A program made the translations under genes and the position numbers. A DNA stretch of 64,000 nucleotides from DATFFO01 sp963772815 (GTDB lineage: Bacteria > Actinomycetota > Acidimicrobiia > Spongiisociales > ZC4RG35), in assembly GCA_963772815.1 (NCBI GenBank), contig CAVYYV010000006.1, positions 620,001 to 684,000 of the forward strand. Reading direction: 5' to 3'. Of this stretch, positions 35,991 through 44,873 are shown one piece after another; within the stretch, counting starts at the first letter, position 1; every line of letters begins with the position of its first letter. The notes under the pieces were generated by a model. The model ran no database searches, had not been told where the DNA came from, and saw only the letters and a list, made by a program, of their open reading frames with translations.

Positions 35991-36863
35991 TCAAGCCGAC
36001 AGGACCAGTCCCTCCGTAGCTACCTCCAGGGCAAGGACCTTGATCCCGGGCATCGTGAGAGCTTCCACCACCTGCCTCTTTCCGTCTGATTCCACGATTG
36101 CCAGGACCGATGGACCCGATCCGGACCAGGCCGCATGCAGGGCACCGGCGCTGCGGGCCCTTTGCACGAGTCGAGCCGTTTCGGGATGCAGCCTGGAGCG
36201 AGGGCCTTCGTGGATCTCGTCACCGTGGGCGGCAGCAAACAGCTCGGCGTCTGCTGTGATCAACCCGCCCACCAACGAAGCGATGCGTGAGGCGGTGCGG
36301 ATGGCGACGTCCCTCTCCACGGACCCAGGAACCGCTCGCCGGGCTTCGGCGGTGAAGAAGACGTCCTCGGGAACCGCCAGGACGGGCTGTAGCCCAGGAT
36401 GGATGGGGAGACGATGGGGCCGGCCTTGCACCGGAACCAGGACCAGACCTCCGTAGACGGCTGCCGCGGCGTTGTCGGGATGGCCCTCCATCGACGCCGC
36501 CAGCTCGAACACATGGTCGGCGTCGGCGCTTTCGCCAACGGCCAGCAGCGCCGCCGCCGCTCCGGCGGCGATGGCGGCGGCGGAGGATCCGAGCCCCCTG
36601 CCGATCGGTATCTCGTTGTCGACCTTCAACGTCACGGCCCGCTGGGGCCCTACCGCTCTCCTGGCTGCGGCCAGGACAGCGTCGTCGGAATCAGAATCTG
36701 GCTGCTGGCCCTCACCGTGGTCGATTGCCCATTTGTCGGCGGGCTCCGCCATCACCCGACAGCGCAGCTCCAGCGCCAGGGCGATGACGTCGAAGCCGGG
36801 GCCGAGATTGGCCGACGACGCCGGTGCCGATGCCTCAGCCACAGCGGCCTCGCCGCCGGCCAC
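35991..36863 (-). CDS. thrB: Homoserine kinase
   Basis: GHMP kinase that phosphorylates homoserine in threonine synthesis. The 290-residue protein has APASSANLGPGFDVIALAL at the N-terminus (homoserine-binding motif) and the ATP loop IPIGRGLGSSAAAIAAG near residue 87, with AWSGSGPSVLAI as the third GHMP motif. Length is standard. The start is GTG 36863. thrA and thrC are not in the window, so it is separated from the rest of the pathway. Confidence 0.92.
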   Translation of the reverse strand: MAGGEAAVAEASAPASSANLGPGFDVIALALELRCRVMAEPADKWAIDHGEGQQPDSDSDDAVLAAARRAVGPQRAVTLKVDNEIPIGRGLGSSAAAIAAGAAAALLAVGESADADHVFELAASMEGHPDNAAAAVYGGLVLVPVQGRPHRLPIHPGLQPVLAVPEDVFFTAEARRAVPGSVERDVAIRTASRIASLVGGLITADAELFAAAHGDEIHEGPRSRLHPETARLVQRARSAGALHAAWSGSGPSVLAIVESDGKRQVVEALTMPGIKVLALEVATEGLVLSA

Positions 36864-36901
36864 AACGCATACATCGGGATAGGGCCATAACGGGCAGCAG
36901 A

Positions 36902-37711
36902 CTATCCGGGGAGAAGGCGCCGACCCAACGAGGAACGCCCTCCCTGCACCCGACCCAGGGCGTACAGGCCGGCTCCCAGGCCCGCCACCGCCGCCCCGGA
37001 AGCCACTGCGGTGGCCGTGATCTTGGCCTTGCGTGCGAAGTGCACCACCGGCCAGTTGGCGCTGCGCGCCGTACGCCGCAGTGTGCCGTCGGGATTCACG
37101 GCCACCGGGTGGCCCACCAGCTCGAGAAGAGGCAGGTCACTGCGCGAATCCGAATATGCGTAGCAAAGACGCAGGTCGTAGCCCTTCTCCTGGGCCAATT
37201 TGCGCACCCGCTCCGCCTTGCCCTCCCCGTAGCAGAACTCGGACAAGAGCCTTCCCGTGTATGCGCCGTCAACCACCTCAGCTTCGGTCCCGATGGCGCC
37301 CGTCATACCCAACGCTCCCGCCAGGGGACTGACGATCTCCACGGGGGAGGCGGACACGATGTAAGTGTCTCGGCCCGCATCGTGATGACGTTCGACAACC
37401 TGGCGGGTCTCGGGACGAACGCTCTTGAGGAGCCGGGGAAGGATGTCGTCGTTGAGAACCGTCACGTCCTCTCGGCGTCGACCCTTCACCGCCTCGAGGA
37501 TCCGGTCCCGAACCATGTCTGACTGGTCGTCATTACCACCGGTGAGACGAAAGCTGAGGGCTGTGGCGGCGTCACCCAGGATGTCGGATGTCGGGATGAG
37601 CTTGCGGCGCCAGGCCACCAGGCCGAAGACGAAGGTCGATGCTCCCGCGATCAGGGTCCGGTCGAGGTCGAAGAAGGCCGCCGCCTCCCGGGCGTCGTCG
37701 TAGCTCATCAC
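36902..37711 (-). CDS. HAD-IB family phosphatase with C-terminal membrane helix
   Basis: A 269-residue HAD-superfamily subfamily IB hydrolase (SerB-like). Motif I FFDLDRTLIAG near residue 13, motif II VSASP near 119, the motif III lysine likely in GEGKAERVR near 165 and motif IV YSDSRSDLPLLELVG near 187. A hydrophobic stretch near the C-terminus (ATAVASGAAVAGLGAGLYALG) could anchor it to the membrane. Such proteins are often annotated as phosphoserine phosphatase-like or lipid-phosphate phosphatases; substrate not determinable. Two adjacent ATG codons (37711, 37708) are possible starts. Confidence 0.86.
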   Translation of the reverse strand: MMSYDDAREAAAFFDLDRTLIAGASTFVFGLVAWRRKLIPTSDILGDAATALSFRLTGGNDDQSDMVRDRILEAVKGRRREDVTVLNDDILPRLLKSVRPETRQVVERHHDAGRDTYIVSASPVEIVSPLAGALGMTGAIGTEAEVVDGAYTGRLLSEFCYGEGKAERVRKLAQEKGYDLRLCYAYSDSRSDLPLLELVGHPVAVNPDGTLRRTARSANWPVVHFARKAKITATAVASGAAVAGLGAGLYALGRVQGGRSSLGRRLLPG

Positions 37712-37830
37712 ACGAATCGTACGCCCTTTCGTCTGCGAGGCTCGCGCCCTGTAATCGCCACCGTTGCGGGAGCCGGGAGAGCATCCCCAACCGTCCAGAA
37801 GGGTGCCATGGTTGGGCTACCGTCAGCATC

Positions 37831-38049
37831 ATGATCGACATCCTCGGGCTGGACACGATCTTCGCCGAGATGGTGCTCGGGCTCGGCCTGGCACTGGTGA
37901 TCGGCAACGGACTGGCCTGGTGGAAGCATCGCCGGGGGGAAAAGCCCAAGGGAGTCGAAGGCGACTTCCGTCCCGGGAGAGTCTGGTTCCTGATGGCGGT
38001 TGGCGTACTCATGGCGATCTGGGGAGTCGCCTCAGTGCTGGGAGGCTGA
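37831..38049 (+). CDS. Small membrane protein, unknown function
   Basis: A 72-residue protein with two hydrophobic spans, at about 9-28 (IFAEMVLGLGLALVIGNGLA) and 50-69 (VWFLMAVGVLMAIWGVASVLG), joined by a basic loop (WWKHRRGEKPKG). ATG 37831 gives a clean start; the longer frame upstream would overlap the HAD promoter region. No family recognised. It ends 40 bases before the insertion sequence. Confidence 0.65.
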   Translation: MIDILGLDTIFAEMVLGLGLALVIGNGLAWWKHRRGEKPKGVEGDFRPGRVWFLMAVGVLMAIWGVASVLGG

Positions 38050-38089
38050 GCCCTCCATACCCGAGGAGTGGGGGCCGACGCACCACTAG

Positions 38090-39848
38090 AAGGCTGTTGA
38101 ACAACTCGGGTTAGGGGGCCCTGAGTGTTGCTGCGTCACTGGCCATGGGCCTGGTTTCGGGTTCTGTCGGCGTCGCGGGTGACGTGATCTGCGATTCCAG
38201 CGGTTCTTGTCGCAGGGTGAGCTAGATGGTTCAGGCGGGATTGCTGGATTGGGTCAGCCGGTGAGGGCCCAGGTGGTGCCGTCGTGGTTGAGTCCGAGGT
38301 TGACGAGCCGTCTCAGGTTGATGGCGGCGACGCGGAGGGCGAGTTGGCCTCGGTTGGCTTCGACTCCCCGGTATCGGAGACGCCGGTGGTGTTTGCCGAC
38401 CAGCCAGGCGATGGACCGTTCCACCATGGGCCGGAACTGTCGGTAGTCGTCGGTGAACTCGCCGGCTGCCCATGCTCGACGGGCAGCGACCAGCTCGGCG
38501 TCGTGTGTCGAGATATTTAGAACCCGTCCGCCTTTGGCGGTGGTGCATCGGCTTTGGAGGGGACAGCCGAGGCAGTGTTTTCCGAAACTGGCGGAGCCTT
38601 TGGCGGCGATGTGGACTGTGTGTCCTCCCGGGCAGGTGACGGTGCGGTTGTCGTGGTCGACACAGAAGTCGTCTCGGGTGAGCCCTCCTTCGATTCTGGG
38701 ACGGGCCAGCGGGATGGGTTTGATCGCCAGGTCGTGTCCCGCCTCCCGGATCCGGGCTCTTGTTTCTCCCGACCCGTAGGCGGAGTCGGCCAGCACCTGA
38801 AGACCCGGTTCCTCACCTTCCAGCAGCTCCAATCCGGTGGGTCCGTCGCCGGCGTTGGCTGGGGTGAGCTGAGAGGCGGTGACGATCCCTGTTTCAGGTT
38901 CGACCGCGACATGCGCCTTGTAGCCGTCCCGGTATTGGCTGGTCGACTTGTGCATATGACGGGCCTCAGGGTCGACCGTGGAGATCACCCCGTCCGCGAC
39001 GGTGCCTTCGGTGATCCGCCAGGTGCCCTCAGTGTCGCCGGGTTCGACATCCTGGCCAGAAACCAACGCCAACAATCCCACCGCATCAGCCTGATCCTCG
39101 GTGAGATCGACTCCTTCCAACGCTGTGATCAGGGCCAGAGCATCGTTGACCAGGGCAGACACCAGAGCGGCCTTCGCTTCGGGGTCGTCCCAAGCGCACA
39201 CCGGCTTGCCTGAAGTGTCGTAATCATGCGCCGACACCACCACTGCGGCGGCTTCGGGGATGAGACGACGCACCCGGCGGATCTGAGATACCAGTTGGGT
39301 GACCGTGTCCTGGGTGGCCACCGCATCATCCAAAAGCGTCGAATCCAACGCCCTGCGACGTCTCCCCGCCAACACACCCGTCGCCTCCACCACCTCGGTG
39401 ACCGTCTCACGGATCCGATCGGGACGCTCCGATCCGGCCAGCCGCTGCCGCCAATAGGTGAACACCGTGTAATGAGGACCCTCATCGTCGAGAGCCAGCC
39501 CACAGGCCACCTTCCAACGGATATCACAGCGGAGAGCATCAGCCGCCTCCCGATCCGACAGGCCCTCCAACTCCTTGAGGATCATCGCCGAGGCCATCAC
39601 ATCCACCGGAATCGAGGGACGTCCCCGACCCGACGGAAACAAGTCCGAGAACATCACATCGGGAAACAGCTCAGCCCGATGGTCGGCCAAAAACGCATAG
39701 ACCGACCCCTCCGAGACCAGCTGCCGACACAACGCCGCCGCATCCAACAACATCCGCTCCGGTCGAGAAGAACCCTGCATACGCTACATTCTCCCAAACC
39801 ACGCTCGCCGATCGCGAGCACCAAATCAGCGATTAAATCAACAGCCTT
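38090..39848 (-). mobile_element. IS1182-type insertion sequence with CTAG target duplication
   Basis: A 1759-base element. Ends read AAGGCTGTTGA at 38090-38100 and its exact complement TCAACAGCCTT at 39838-39848, 11 bases. Both ends are flanked by CTAG (38086-38089 and 39849-39852), a 4-base target duplication that is itself a palindrome. One transposase gene fills most of it. The intact ends, duplication and reading frame mean insertion is recent and the element may still be active. Confidence 0.9.
38254..39780 (-). CDS. IS1182 family DDE transposase
   Basis: A 508-residue full-length transposase. N-terminal IS1182-type domain: YAFLADHRAELFPDVMFSDLF, GRPSIPVDVMASAMILKELEG. Core DDE region: RRRALDSTLLDDAVATQDTV near residue 140 and later VEPETGIVTASQLTPANAGDG, VLADSAYGSGETRARI. 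C-terminal DDE_Tnp_1-like part has a cysteine-rich knuckle (CLGCPLQSRCTTAKGGR) then YRQFRPMVERSIAWL and YRGVEANRGQLALRVAAINLRRL, which includes the conserved glutamate region. No frameshift. Only gene of the element. Confidence 0.93.
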   Translation of the reverse strand: MQGSSRPERMLLDAAALCRQLVSEGSVYAFLADHRAELFPDVMFSDLFPSGRGRPSIPVDVMASAMILKELEGLSDREAADALRCDIRWKVACGLALDDEGPHYTVFTYWRQRLAGSERPDRIRETVTEVVEATGVLAGRRRRALDSTLLDDAVATQDTVTQLVSQIRRVRRLIPEAAAVVVSAHDYDTSGKPVCAWDDPEAKAALVSALVNDALALITALEGVDLTEDQADAVGLLALVSGQDVEPGDTEGTWRITEGTVADGVISTVDPEARHMHKSTSQYRDGYKAHVAVEPETGIVTASQLTPANAGDGPTGLELLEGEEPGLQVLADSAYGSGETRARIREAGHDLAIKPIPLARPRIEGGLTRDDFCVDHDNRTVTCPGGHTVHIAAKGSASFGKHCLGCPLQSRCTTAKGGRVLNISTHDAELVAARRAWAAGEFTDDYRQFRPMVERSIAWLVGKHHRRLRYRGVEANRGQLALRVAAINLRRLVNLGLNHDGTTWALTG

Positions 39849-40012
39849 CTAGGTGGCTGGTGGATAATGCCGTTGCTCGGATTGGCGGCCAGGCGCGCCA
39901 GCCGCAAGGCCGAGGTTTCGCCACTCCTTGTGCCGGAATGGCGGGGCCGAGAACGCAGCGGGTGGTGATGCATGGTCGTCAAGATGGGTGACATGCATTG
40001 TTCAACGGGCTC

Positions 40013-41215
40013 CTAGCCGGCGATGCGATACAGGAAGGCCGCCATCTGGCCACGCGTGACCGGGGCCCTTGGACAGTACGAGTCCGGGGTACAGCCCTGG
40101 GTGATGCCTGCTGCGGCAATCGCGTTTATGTCGCTTTCGTACACGCTGCCGTTGTCATCGCCGAAGTAGTCGATCGTGGTCACCGGCAATCCCAGTGCTC
40201 GCCGCAAGAAAGCCGCCATCTCACCGCGTGTCACTGATTTCTTCGGGCAGTATTCGTTGTTCGTTGGAGGGTTGCAGCCTTTGGTTATCCCATCGGCCGC
40301 AATCGCGTTGATATCCCCTTGGAAGATCGAAGTGTTGTCGTCGGTGAAGTAGTCCTTACCGGCTGCATTCAAGCCAAGGACTCGGTTGAGGAATGCGGCC
40401 ATCTGACCTCTGGTAACCGGGTCACCAGGGCAGTAGAAGTACTTCGAGCAACCGCTCGTATATCCATTGTCGACCATCCACTGAACGGCATTGAAGAAAA
40501 GGTGGTCGGCGGGCACATCGGCGTACGGCCCATCGCTTCCGTAGACAGGGCTCTCGTTGGAGGCGAAGACATGCACGGGCATCCCCATGGACATGTAGTG
40601 ATTGATGTAGCCACTATCCCAGATGGTGAGCCGGACGCAACCGTGGGAAGCCGGGTACGGAGGCACCGAGGTCGAGCCATGGAGGGCGATCCCCCCGTTG
40701 AAGAACCAGGGGTTCAACATCTGGCCCAGATACGAGGTATACCAGCCGTACTCCCGCCGGTAGACCTTGTAATCGCCGGTGGGTGTGACGGCGTGGACCG
40801 GGTTCCCGTAATTGTTGAGGAAGATCTCGCCGCTCCCCGACGAGATGGGGAACGTGGCCTTCAGCTTGCCATCGATGAACAGGTGCGCCGTCTGCTTGGC
40901 CAGATTGATCTCGACTCGATCGGGCTCGTCGAAGCGGGTGTAAGGCGCCTGATAGATCATCAGATCATCCCAAAGCGAGTCGCTCCATGAGTACGACCGA
41001 CTCACCCCGATCTCCTTGCGAAACGCCATCACCGCGTACTGGGTCTTTGCGCCGTACTTTCCGTCGATTGGGCCCCGATAGAAGCCTTTGTCGGCCAGCG
41101 CTCTCTGAAGCGTGGTGGTGCTCACAGAGGCCTGTGCCGGCTGGGAGGGAAGCATCGGCACCAGGGCTAGGGCGACGAGCAGTACCAGGATGGGAGAGAG
41201 GAAGCGGCGCATCAC
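40013..41215 (-). CDS. L,D-transpeptidase with peptidoglycan-binding and three SLH domains
   Basis: A 400-residue exported cell-wall enzyme. Order: signal peptide (1-30, FLSPILVLLVALALVPML), peptidoglycan-binding domain (STTTLQRALADKGFYRGPIDGKYG, about 31-75), YkuD catalytic domain (about 98-215) with HGSTSVPPYPASHGCVRL carrying the His and Cys nucleophile, then three SLH domains (about 227-280, 287-340, 345-400), each with a TRGQMAAFL/TRGEMAAFL helix. It makes 3-3 cross-links or attaches proteins to peptidoglycan. Joining the transpeptidase to the anchoring repeats seen in 18.7-23 kb links it to that surface system. Confidence 0.9.
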   Translation of the reverse strand: MMRRFLSPILVLLVALALVPMLPSQPAQASVSTTTLQRALADKGFYRGPIDGKYGAKTQYAVMAFRKEIGVSRSYSWSDSLWDDLMIYQAPYTRFDEPDRVEINLAKQTAHLFIDGKLKATFPISSGSGEIFLNNYGNPVHAVTPTGDYKVYRREYGWYTSYLGQMLNPWFFNGGIALHGSTSVPPYPASHGCVRLTIWDSGYINHYMSMGMPVHVFASNESPVYGSDGPYADVPADHLFFNAVQWMVDNGYTSGCSKYFYCPGDPVTRGQMAAFLNRVLGLNAAGKDYFTDDNTSIFQGDINAIAADGITKGCNPPTNNEYCPKKSVTRGEMAAFLRRALGLPVTTIDYFGDDNGSVYESDINAIAAAGITQGCTPDSYCPRAPVTRGQMAAFLYRIAG

Positions 41216-41801
41216 CGGTCAGGCTAGGGGAGTTCGCGGGGTGTCACAAAGTAGTTTCTGGTGGTGATTGGCGGGCCGCCGGCCGCCGGCCGGAAGGTCT
41301 CAACGCGAGGTCTGGCCGCCTTTTCACGATCGGATCCGGGTCCGACACGATCCCGCCCATTGCGTAATTCTCCAGATTATCGGATTGGTATACGGCTGAG
41401 CCCGATGCGATCGTGTCAAGCGGATCTTGCCGTCGGTGAGATCCCACAGGCCAAACCAAGGACCCCCATTTCCATGTTTGGATTCGACCCGACAGCGGGC
41501 AGAGTCTCGCCGTCTGGCCGACACAGTCCAGAGGATTGTGCGAGTAGATACAGGGAAGAGCTGGCGGGCCGATGGCTCTCTTGGTCCTTTGCCGGCGGTG
41601 GGTTCGCACGGAGATCACACCGACGGCTCGAGCGGGGCGAATGGAAACGCCTCGGTGAGCGGGCCGCACACCGGTGGCCGTCCCGGCCTGAGCACGGCCA
41701 ATCGTCGTGAGATCCGGGCCCGCCGCGAGCTGTCGCATGCAAGCCTCTCTACGTATGCTCTGGGGAGTGATCGACGTGCAACGCGGGCGCACCTGAAGCC
41801 G
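41216..41801. other. Non-coding stretch, 586 bases, nothing recognised
   Basis: Several overlapping frames are open on both strands but none has family similarity, a signal peptide or a ribosome site, and they exclude one another. Base composition drops locally at 41361-41400 (GCGTAATTCTCCAGATTATCGG), which could hold a promoter. A GC palindrome (CCGGCCGCCGGCCGG) lies near 41276. No RNA gene seen. Confidence 0.5.
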
Positions 41802-42674
41802 ATGAATGAGGTGCTGACTCATAGCGGACGCCGATTCCAGCAGGTCGACGTGTTCGGGAATGGACCCTTCTCCGGCAACCCTCTCGCCGTAGTGGTAGAT
41901 GCCGACGACGTCACCCTCGACGAGATGCTGAATCTGACCAGATGGATGAATCTGTCAGAGTCGACATTCCTCCTCCCCCCGACCAATCCCGAAGCCGACT
42001 ATCGGGTACGGATCTTCACCCTGGCCGGAGAGCTTCCCTTCGCCGGACATCCCACTCTCGGCTCATGTCACGCCTGGCTGACCTCCGGTGGTGAGGCGCG
42101 CCGAACCGACGTTGTGGTCCAGGAATGCGGAGCCGGGCTGATACGCATCAGAAGGACCGACGACCTGCTGGCTTTCGCAGCTCCTCCGCTCATCCGTCAC
42201 GGTCCCGTGGATGAAGGGTTCCTGGCCCAGCTAGTTGCCGTGCTCGGGATCGATCAGAACGACGTCGTCGACGCGGCCTGGGTAGACAATGGACCCGGAT
42301 GGGTGGGGATCTTGTTGGGCGACGCCGACGCCGTGCTCGGCTTGCAGCCCCGAATCGACCGCTTCGACGGCGAGACGAGCCTGGACATCGGCGTCGTGGG
42401 GCCCCATCCTGCTGACTCCGAGTACGCCTTCGAGGTGCGGGCCTTTTTCGCCGACGACCAGGGTGACCTGCGGGAGGATCCGGTAACCGGGAGCCTGAAC
42501 GCTTCGCTGGGACAATGGTTGCTGAGCACCGGACGGGCCCGGGCGCCATACCGGACGAGGCAGGGGACCCGACTGGGTCGAGCAGGCCGAGTCCTCGTCG
42601 ATCAGGACCCCGACGGAACAGTGTGGGTCGGCGGAGCGACGGTCACCGTGGTCTCCGGGGTCATTTCGATCTGA
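41802..42674 (+). CDS. PhzF family isomerase-like protein
   Basis: A 290-residue protein of the PhzF/diaminopimelate-epimerase fold. QVDVFGNGPFSGNPLAVVVDAD opens the fold; the catalytic glutamate is in NLSESTFLLPP near residue 47; GELPFAGHPTLGSCHAWL and EDPVTGSLNASLGQWLL are the two conserved glycine-rich loops. Most members are orphan isomerases or epimerases, only a few act in phenazine synthesis, and no phenazine genes are present. ATG 41802 was chosen over the 125-codon upstream extension. Confidence 0.88.
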   Translation: MNEVLTHSGRRFQQVDVFGNGPFSGNPLAVVVDADDVTLDEMLNLTRWMNLSESTFLLPPTNPEADYRVRIFTLAGELPFAGHPTLGSCHAWLTSGGEARRTDVVVQECGAGLIRIRRTDDLLAFAAPPLIRHGPVDEGFLAQLVAVLGIDQNDVVDAAWVDNGPGWVGILLGDADAVLGLQPRIDRFDGETSLDIGVVGPHPADSEYAFEVRAFFADDQGDLREDPVTGSLNASLGQWLLSTGRARAPYRTRQGTRLGRAGRVLVDQDPDGTVWVGGATVTVVSGVISI

Positions 42675-42748
42675 TCGACGATTGGCGTCTCCCGGACCGA
42701 ATCCCGGCCTTCCCACACCAGACACGAACCTGTATCCTCAGCCTGCCT

Positions 42749-42819
42749 GCGGGTGTAGTTCAATGGTAGAACACGAGCTTCCCAAGCTCGGGACGCGGGT
42801 TCGATTCCCGTCACCCGCT
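42749..42819 (+). tRNA. tRNA-Gly (anticodon CCC)
   Basis: Full cloverleaf in 71 bases: acceptor GCGGGTG/CACCCGC, D-arm GTTC..AATGGTAGA..AC, anticodon stem CGAGC/GCTCG with loop TTCCCAA giving anticodon CCC, T-arm CGGGT TCGATTC CCGTC, discriminator T. The CCA end is not encoded. Confidence 0.95.
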
Positions 42820-42867
42820 CCGCCCAATCTCCGCTCCAACGGACTCACTTCTACGCTTGCGCGTGGA

Positions 42868-43545
42868 ATGGATGATGGAACCACCGCAGCGCTCACGCCC
42901 GAGCAAGCCCGTCGTGTCTACAACCGCATCGGACGCTTCCAGGACTGGCAGAGCTTCTATGAGTCTCCCGCCCTGACTGACCTCATCGAGCACTCAGATT
43001 TCTCATCCGCCCGTTCGATCTATGAGCTCGGGTGCGGGACGGGCGCGCTGGCTCGGACCCTCTTGCAGAACCAGTTGGGATCATCCACGACCTATCGGGC
43101 TGAAGACGTCAGCGACACGATGATTCGCCTGGCGCGTGAACGGCTCTCCCCGTGGTCGGAGCGTTGCTCAGTCACACAGGCCACGGGCGCACTACCCCTG
43201 GTGGGGGCCGACCACTCGTACGACCGGTTCGTGGCGGCCTACGTGTTCGATCTCCTGGACGCCGAGTACGCACAGGGAGTGCTGGACGAGGCGAGACGAC
43301 TGCTGGAGCCCGGAGGACGGCTATGCGTCGTGAGCCTGACCGAAGGAGCCACGCCGGTGGGTCGGGTCGTGAGTCGGGCCTGGAAATGGGTGTGGTCTCG
43401 CTCTCCCAAGCTCGTCGGCGGCTGCCGACCTGTCAACCTGGCAGCGATGCTGACCTCGGAGTGGGAGATAACCCATCGTCGCCAGATATCCGCCTGGGCC
43501 CTCACCTCCGAGGTCGTCGTGGCAACGCCCGGCCTAGCTAGGTAG
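42868..43545 (+). CDS. Class I SAM-dependent methyltransferase
   Basis: A 225-residue Rossmann-fold methyltransferase. SAM motif I is SIYELGCGTGALARTLL near residue 50, the acidic end of beta-2 is YRAEDVSDTMIRLARERL, and motif IV/post-IV appear as YDRFVAAYVFDLLD and EARRLLEPGGRLCVVSLTEG. The WQSFYESPALTDLI opening resembles ubiquinone/menaquinone-type UbiE relatives. ATG 42868 (MDDGTTAALTPEQAR), 48 bases after the tRNA, is used because the longer frame would run through the tRNA. Overlaps the convergent MFS gene by 8 bases. Confidence 0.85.
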   Translation: MDDGTTAALTPEQARRVYNRIGRFQDWQSFYESPALTDLIEHSDFSSARSIYELGCGTGALARTLLQNQLGSSTTYRAEDVSDTMIRLARERLSPWSERCSVTQATGALPLVGADHSYDRFVAAYVFDLLDAEYAQGVLDEARRLLEPGGRLCVVSLTEGATPVGRVVSRAWKWVWSRSPKLVGGCRPVNLAAMLTSEWEITHRRQISAWALTSEVVVATPGLAR

Positions 43546-44776
43546 CCCTCACCGCACTCTCATCCGCGACCGGGCGCCGACCCTGGCCGACTCGGTCCTC
43601 TACCCGCAAGACCAGAGCGGCTGAGGTGGCGAGGCCGACGGCCAGGACAAGGCCGAAGGCGCCATAGCCCGGACCGGCGATGACGGCGCCGCCGATGAGC
43701 CCGCCCAGAAGGTAACCCATCTGGGTGAGGGCAGTGCGAGTGGCCATCATCGCTCCGGGATGATCGGGTAGCTGGTTCAGACCCAGGGCGGCCGAGGTTG
43801 GGGTACGGACGCCCGCCACCAACCCGATCAGCCCACAAAGAGCAGCCGCCCATGCCAACCCGTTCTCCCCGCCGAGCAGCACGGCGAGAAGCGTTGCCGT
43901 CCCCAGTGCCGAGGTTGCCACCACCCGGCGCCTTTGGAAACGCTTTGACAGGGAGCCGCTGCGCGTGGCCGAGATCATGTAAGCGGCGGGGCCCAGAGCG
44001 AGCAGCCAACCGACCTGGGCCTCGCCCGCCCCCAGCTTCTCGATGAAGAAGGCTCCGTTGAAGGTGAGGAAGGCGGTCCACGCCGTGTATGCGATCAGCT
44101 CGGCTCCCATCCATCGCCTCGCCGATGGGACCGACAGCACCGTCCGGAGCCGGACGGGCTCGTCGGCTTGCTCGACAGGGGATGTGGCCGGCACCAGGGC
44201 CAGAGCGATCAGGGCCAGTGCCGCCGGCATGGCCAATGCCCACCGCCAGGAGAAGTGCTCGGTGACAAATCCCACCACTGGATTGACCGCGATCCATGCC
44301 CCGGCGTTGGCCGCTGCCAGGTAACCCATCGCCTGGCCCCTCTCTTCGGAGGGGAAGGCCGCCACGCCGGCGAAGCCAGCGGAGAGCAGACATGCGAAGC
44401 CGAATCCGATCACAAGGTGCGCGCCGAGGAACAACAGGAAGGAGGGAGCCACCGCCACGGCGATACAGCCGACGAAGCCGGTGGCCGCTCCGATGCCAAG
44501 CAGCCTTGGGACTCCGATTCGATCGATTCGAGGGGTAATAGTGACCGAGGCCACGATGGCCACGGCGGCCGTCACCGTTCGAGCCTGGGCCACAGCGCTG
44601 ACCGAAGTTCCCAGGTCAGTCGCCATGGCCACCATCGTTGGCCCCAGTACCACCAACAAGGCTTGAGACGCCCCGGTGGCGATGACGAGCGGAGCCAACC
44701 GTCGTGCCTGCACTCCGACACCGCGTTCCGAAGACCCGGGGAGACCAGTGGGCTTGTTGGGTGAGAGAAAGGCCAT
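43538..44776 (-). CDS. MFS transporter
   Basis: A 412-residue major facilitator permease with about 12 spans. ATG 44776 (MAFLSPNKPTG). TMs begin with RLAPLVIATGASQALLVVLGPTMVAMATDLG; the loop between TM2 and TM3 is PRIDRIGVPRLLGIG; the TM8-9 loop is SGSLSKRFQRRRVV. Substrate unknown; drug or sugar-efflux-like. No regulator is adjacent except the LuxR-type gene 97 bases upstream in the same direction. Confidence 0.88.
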   Translation of the reverse strand: MAFLSPNKPTGLPGSSERGVGVQARRLAPLVIATGASQALLVVLGPTMVAMATDLGTSVSAVAQARTVTAAVAIVASVTITPRIDRIGVPRLLGIGAATGFVGCIAVAVAPSFLLFLGAHLVIGFGFACLLSAGFAGVAAFPSEERGQAMGYLAAANAGAWIAVNPVVGFVTEHFSWRWALAMPAALALIALALVPATSPVEQADEPVRLRTVLSVPSARRWMGAELIAYTAWTAFLTFNGAFFIEKLGAGEAQVGWLLALGPAAYMISATRSGSLSKRFQRRRVVATSALGTATLLAVLLGGENGLAWAAALCGLIGLVAGVRTPTSAALGLNQLPDHPGAMMATRTALTQMGYLLGGLIGGAVIAGPGYGAFGLVLAVGLATSAALVLRVEDRVGQGRRPVADESAVRAT

Positions 44777-44873
44777 GTCAACCAACGTAGGGACCGGGCG
44801 CCCAGGCGCCTTCGGTGGCACCACGCAATCTCATCCATGCGATGTGGGGGTTACCACGCAGAGGAACGGCCGA

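Noticed and set aside
41244..41822. Open minus-strand frame of 192 codons upstream of phzF
   Set aside because: No recognisable motif, no ribosome site, overlaps other open frames on the plus strand and the phzF start; typical of non-coding high-GC DNA.
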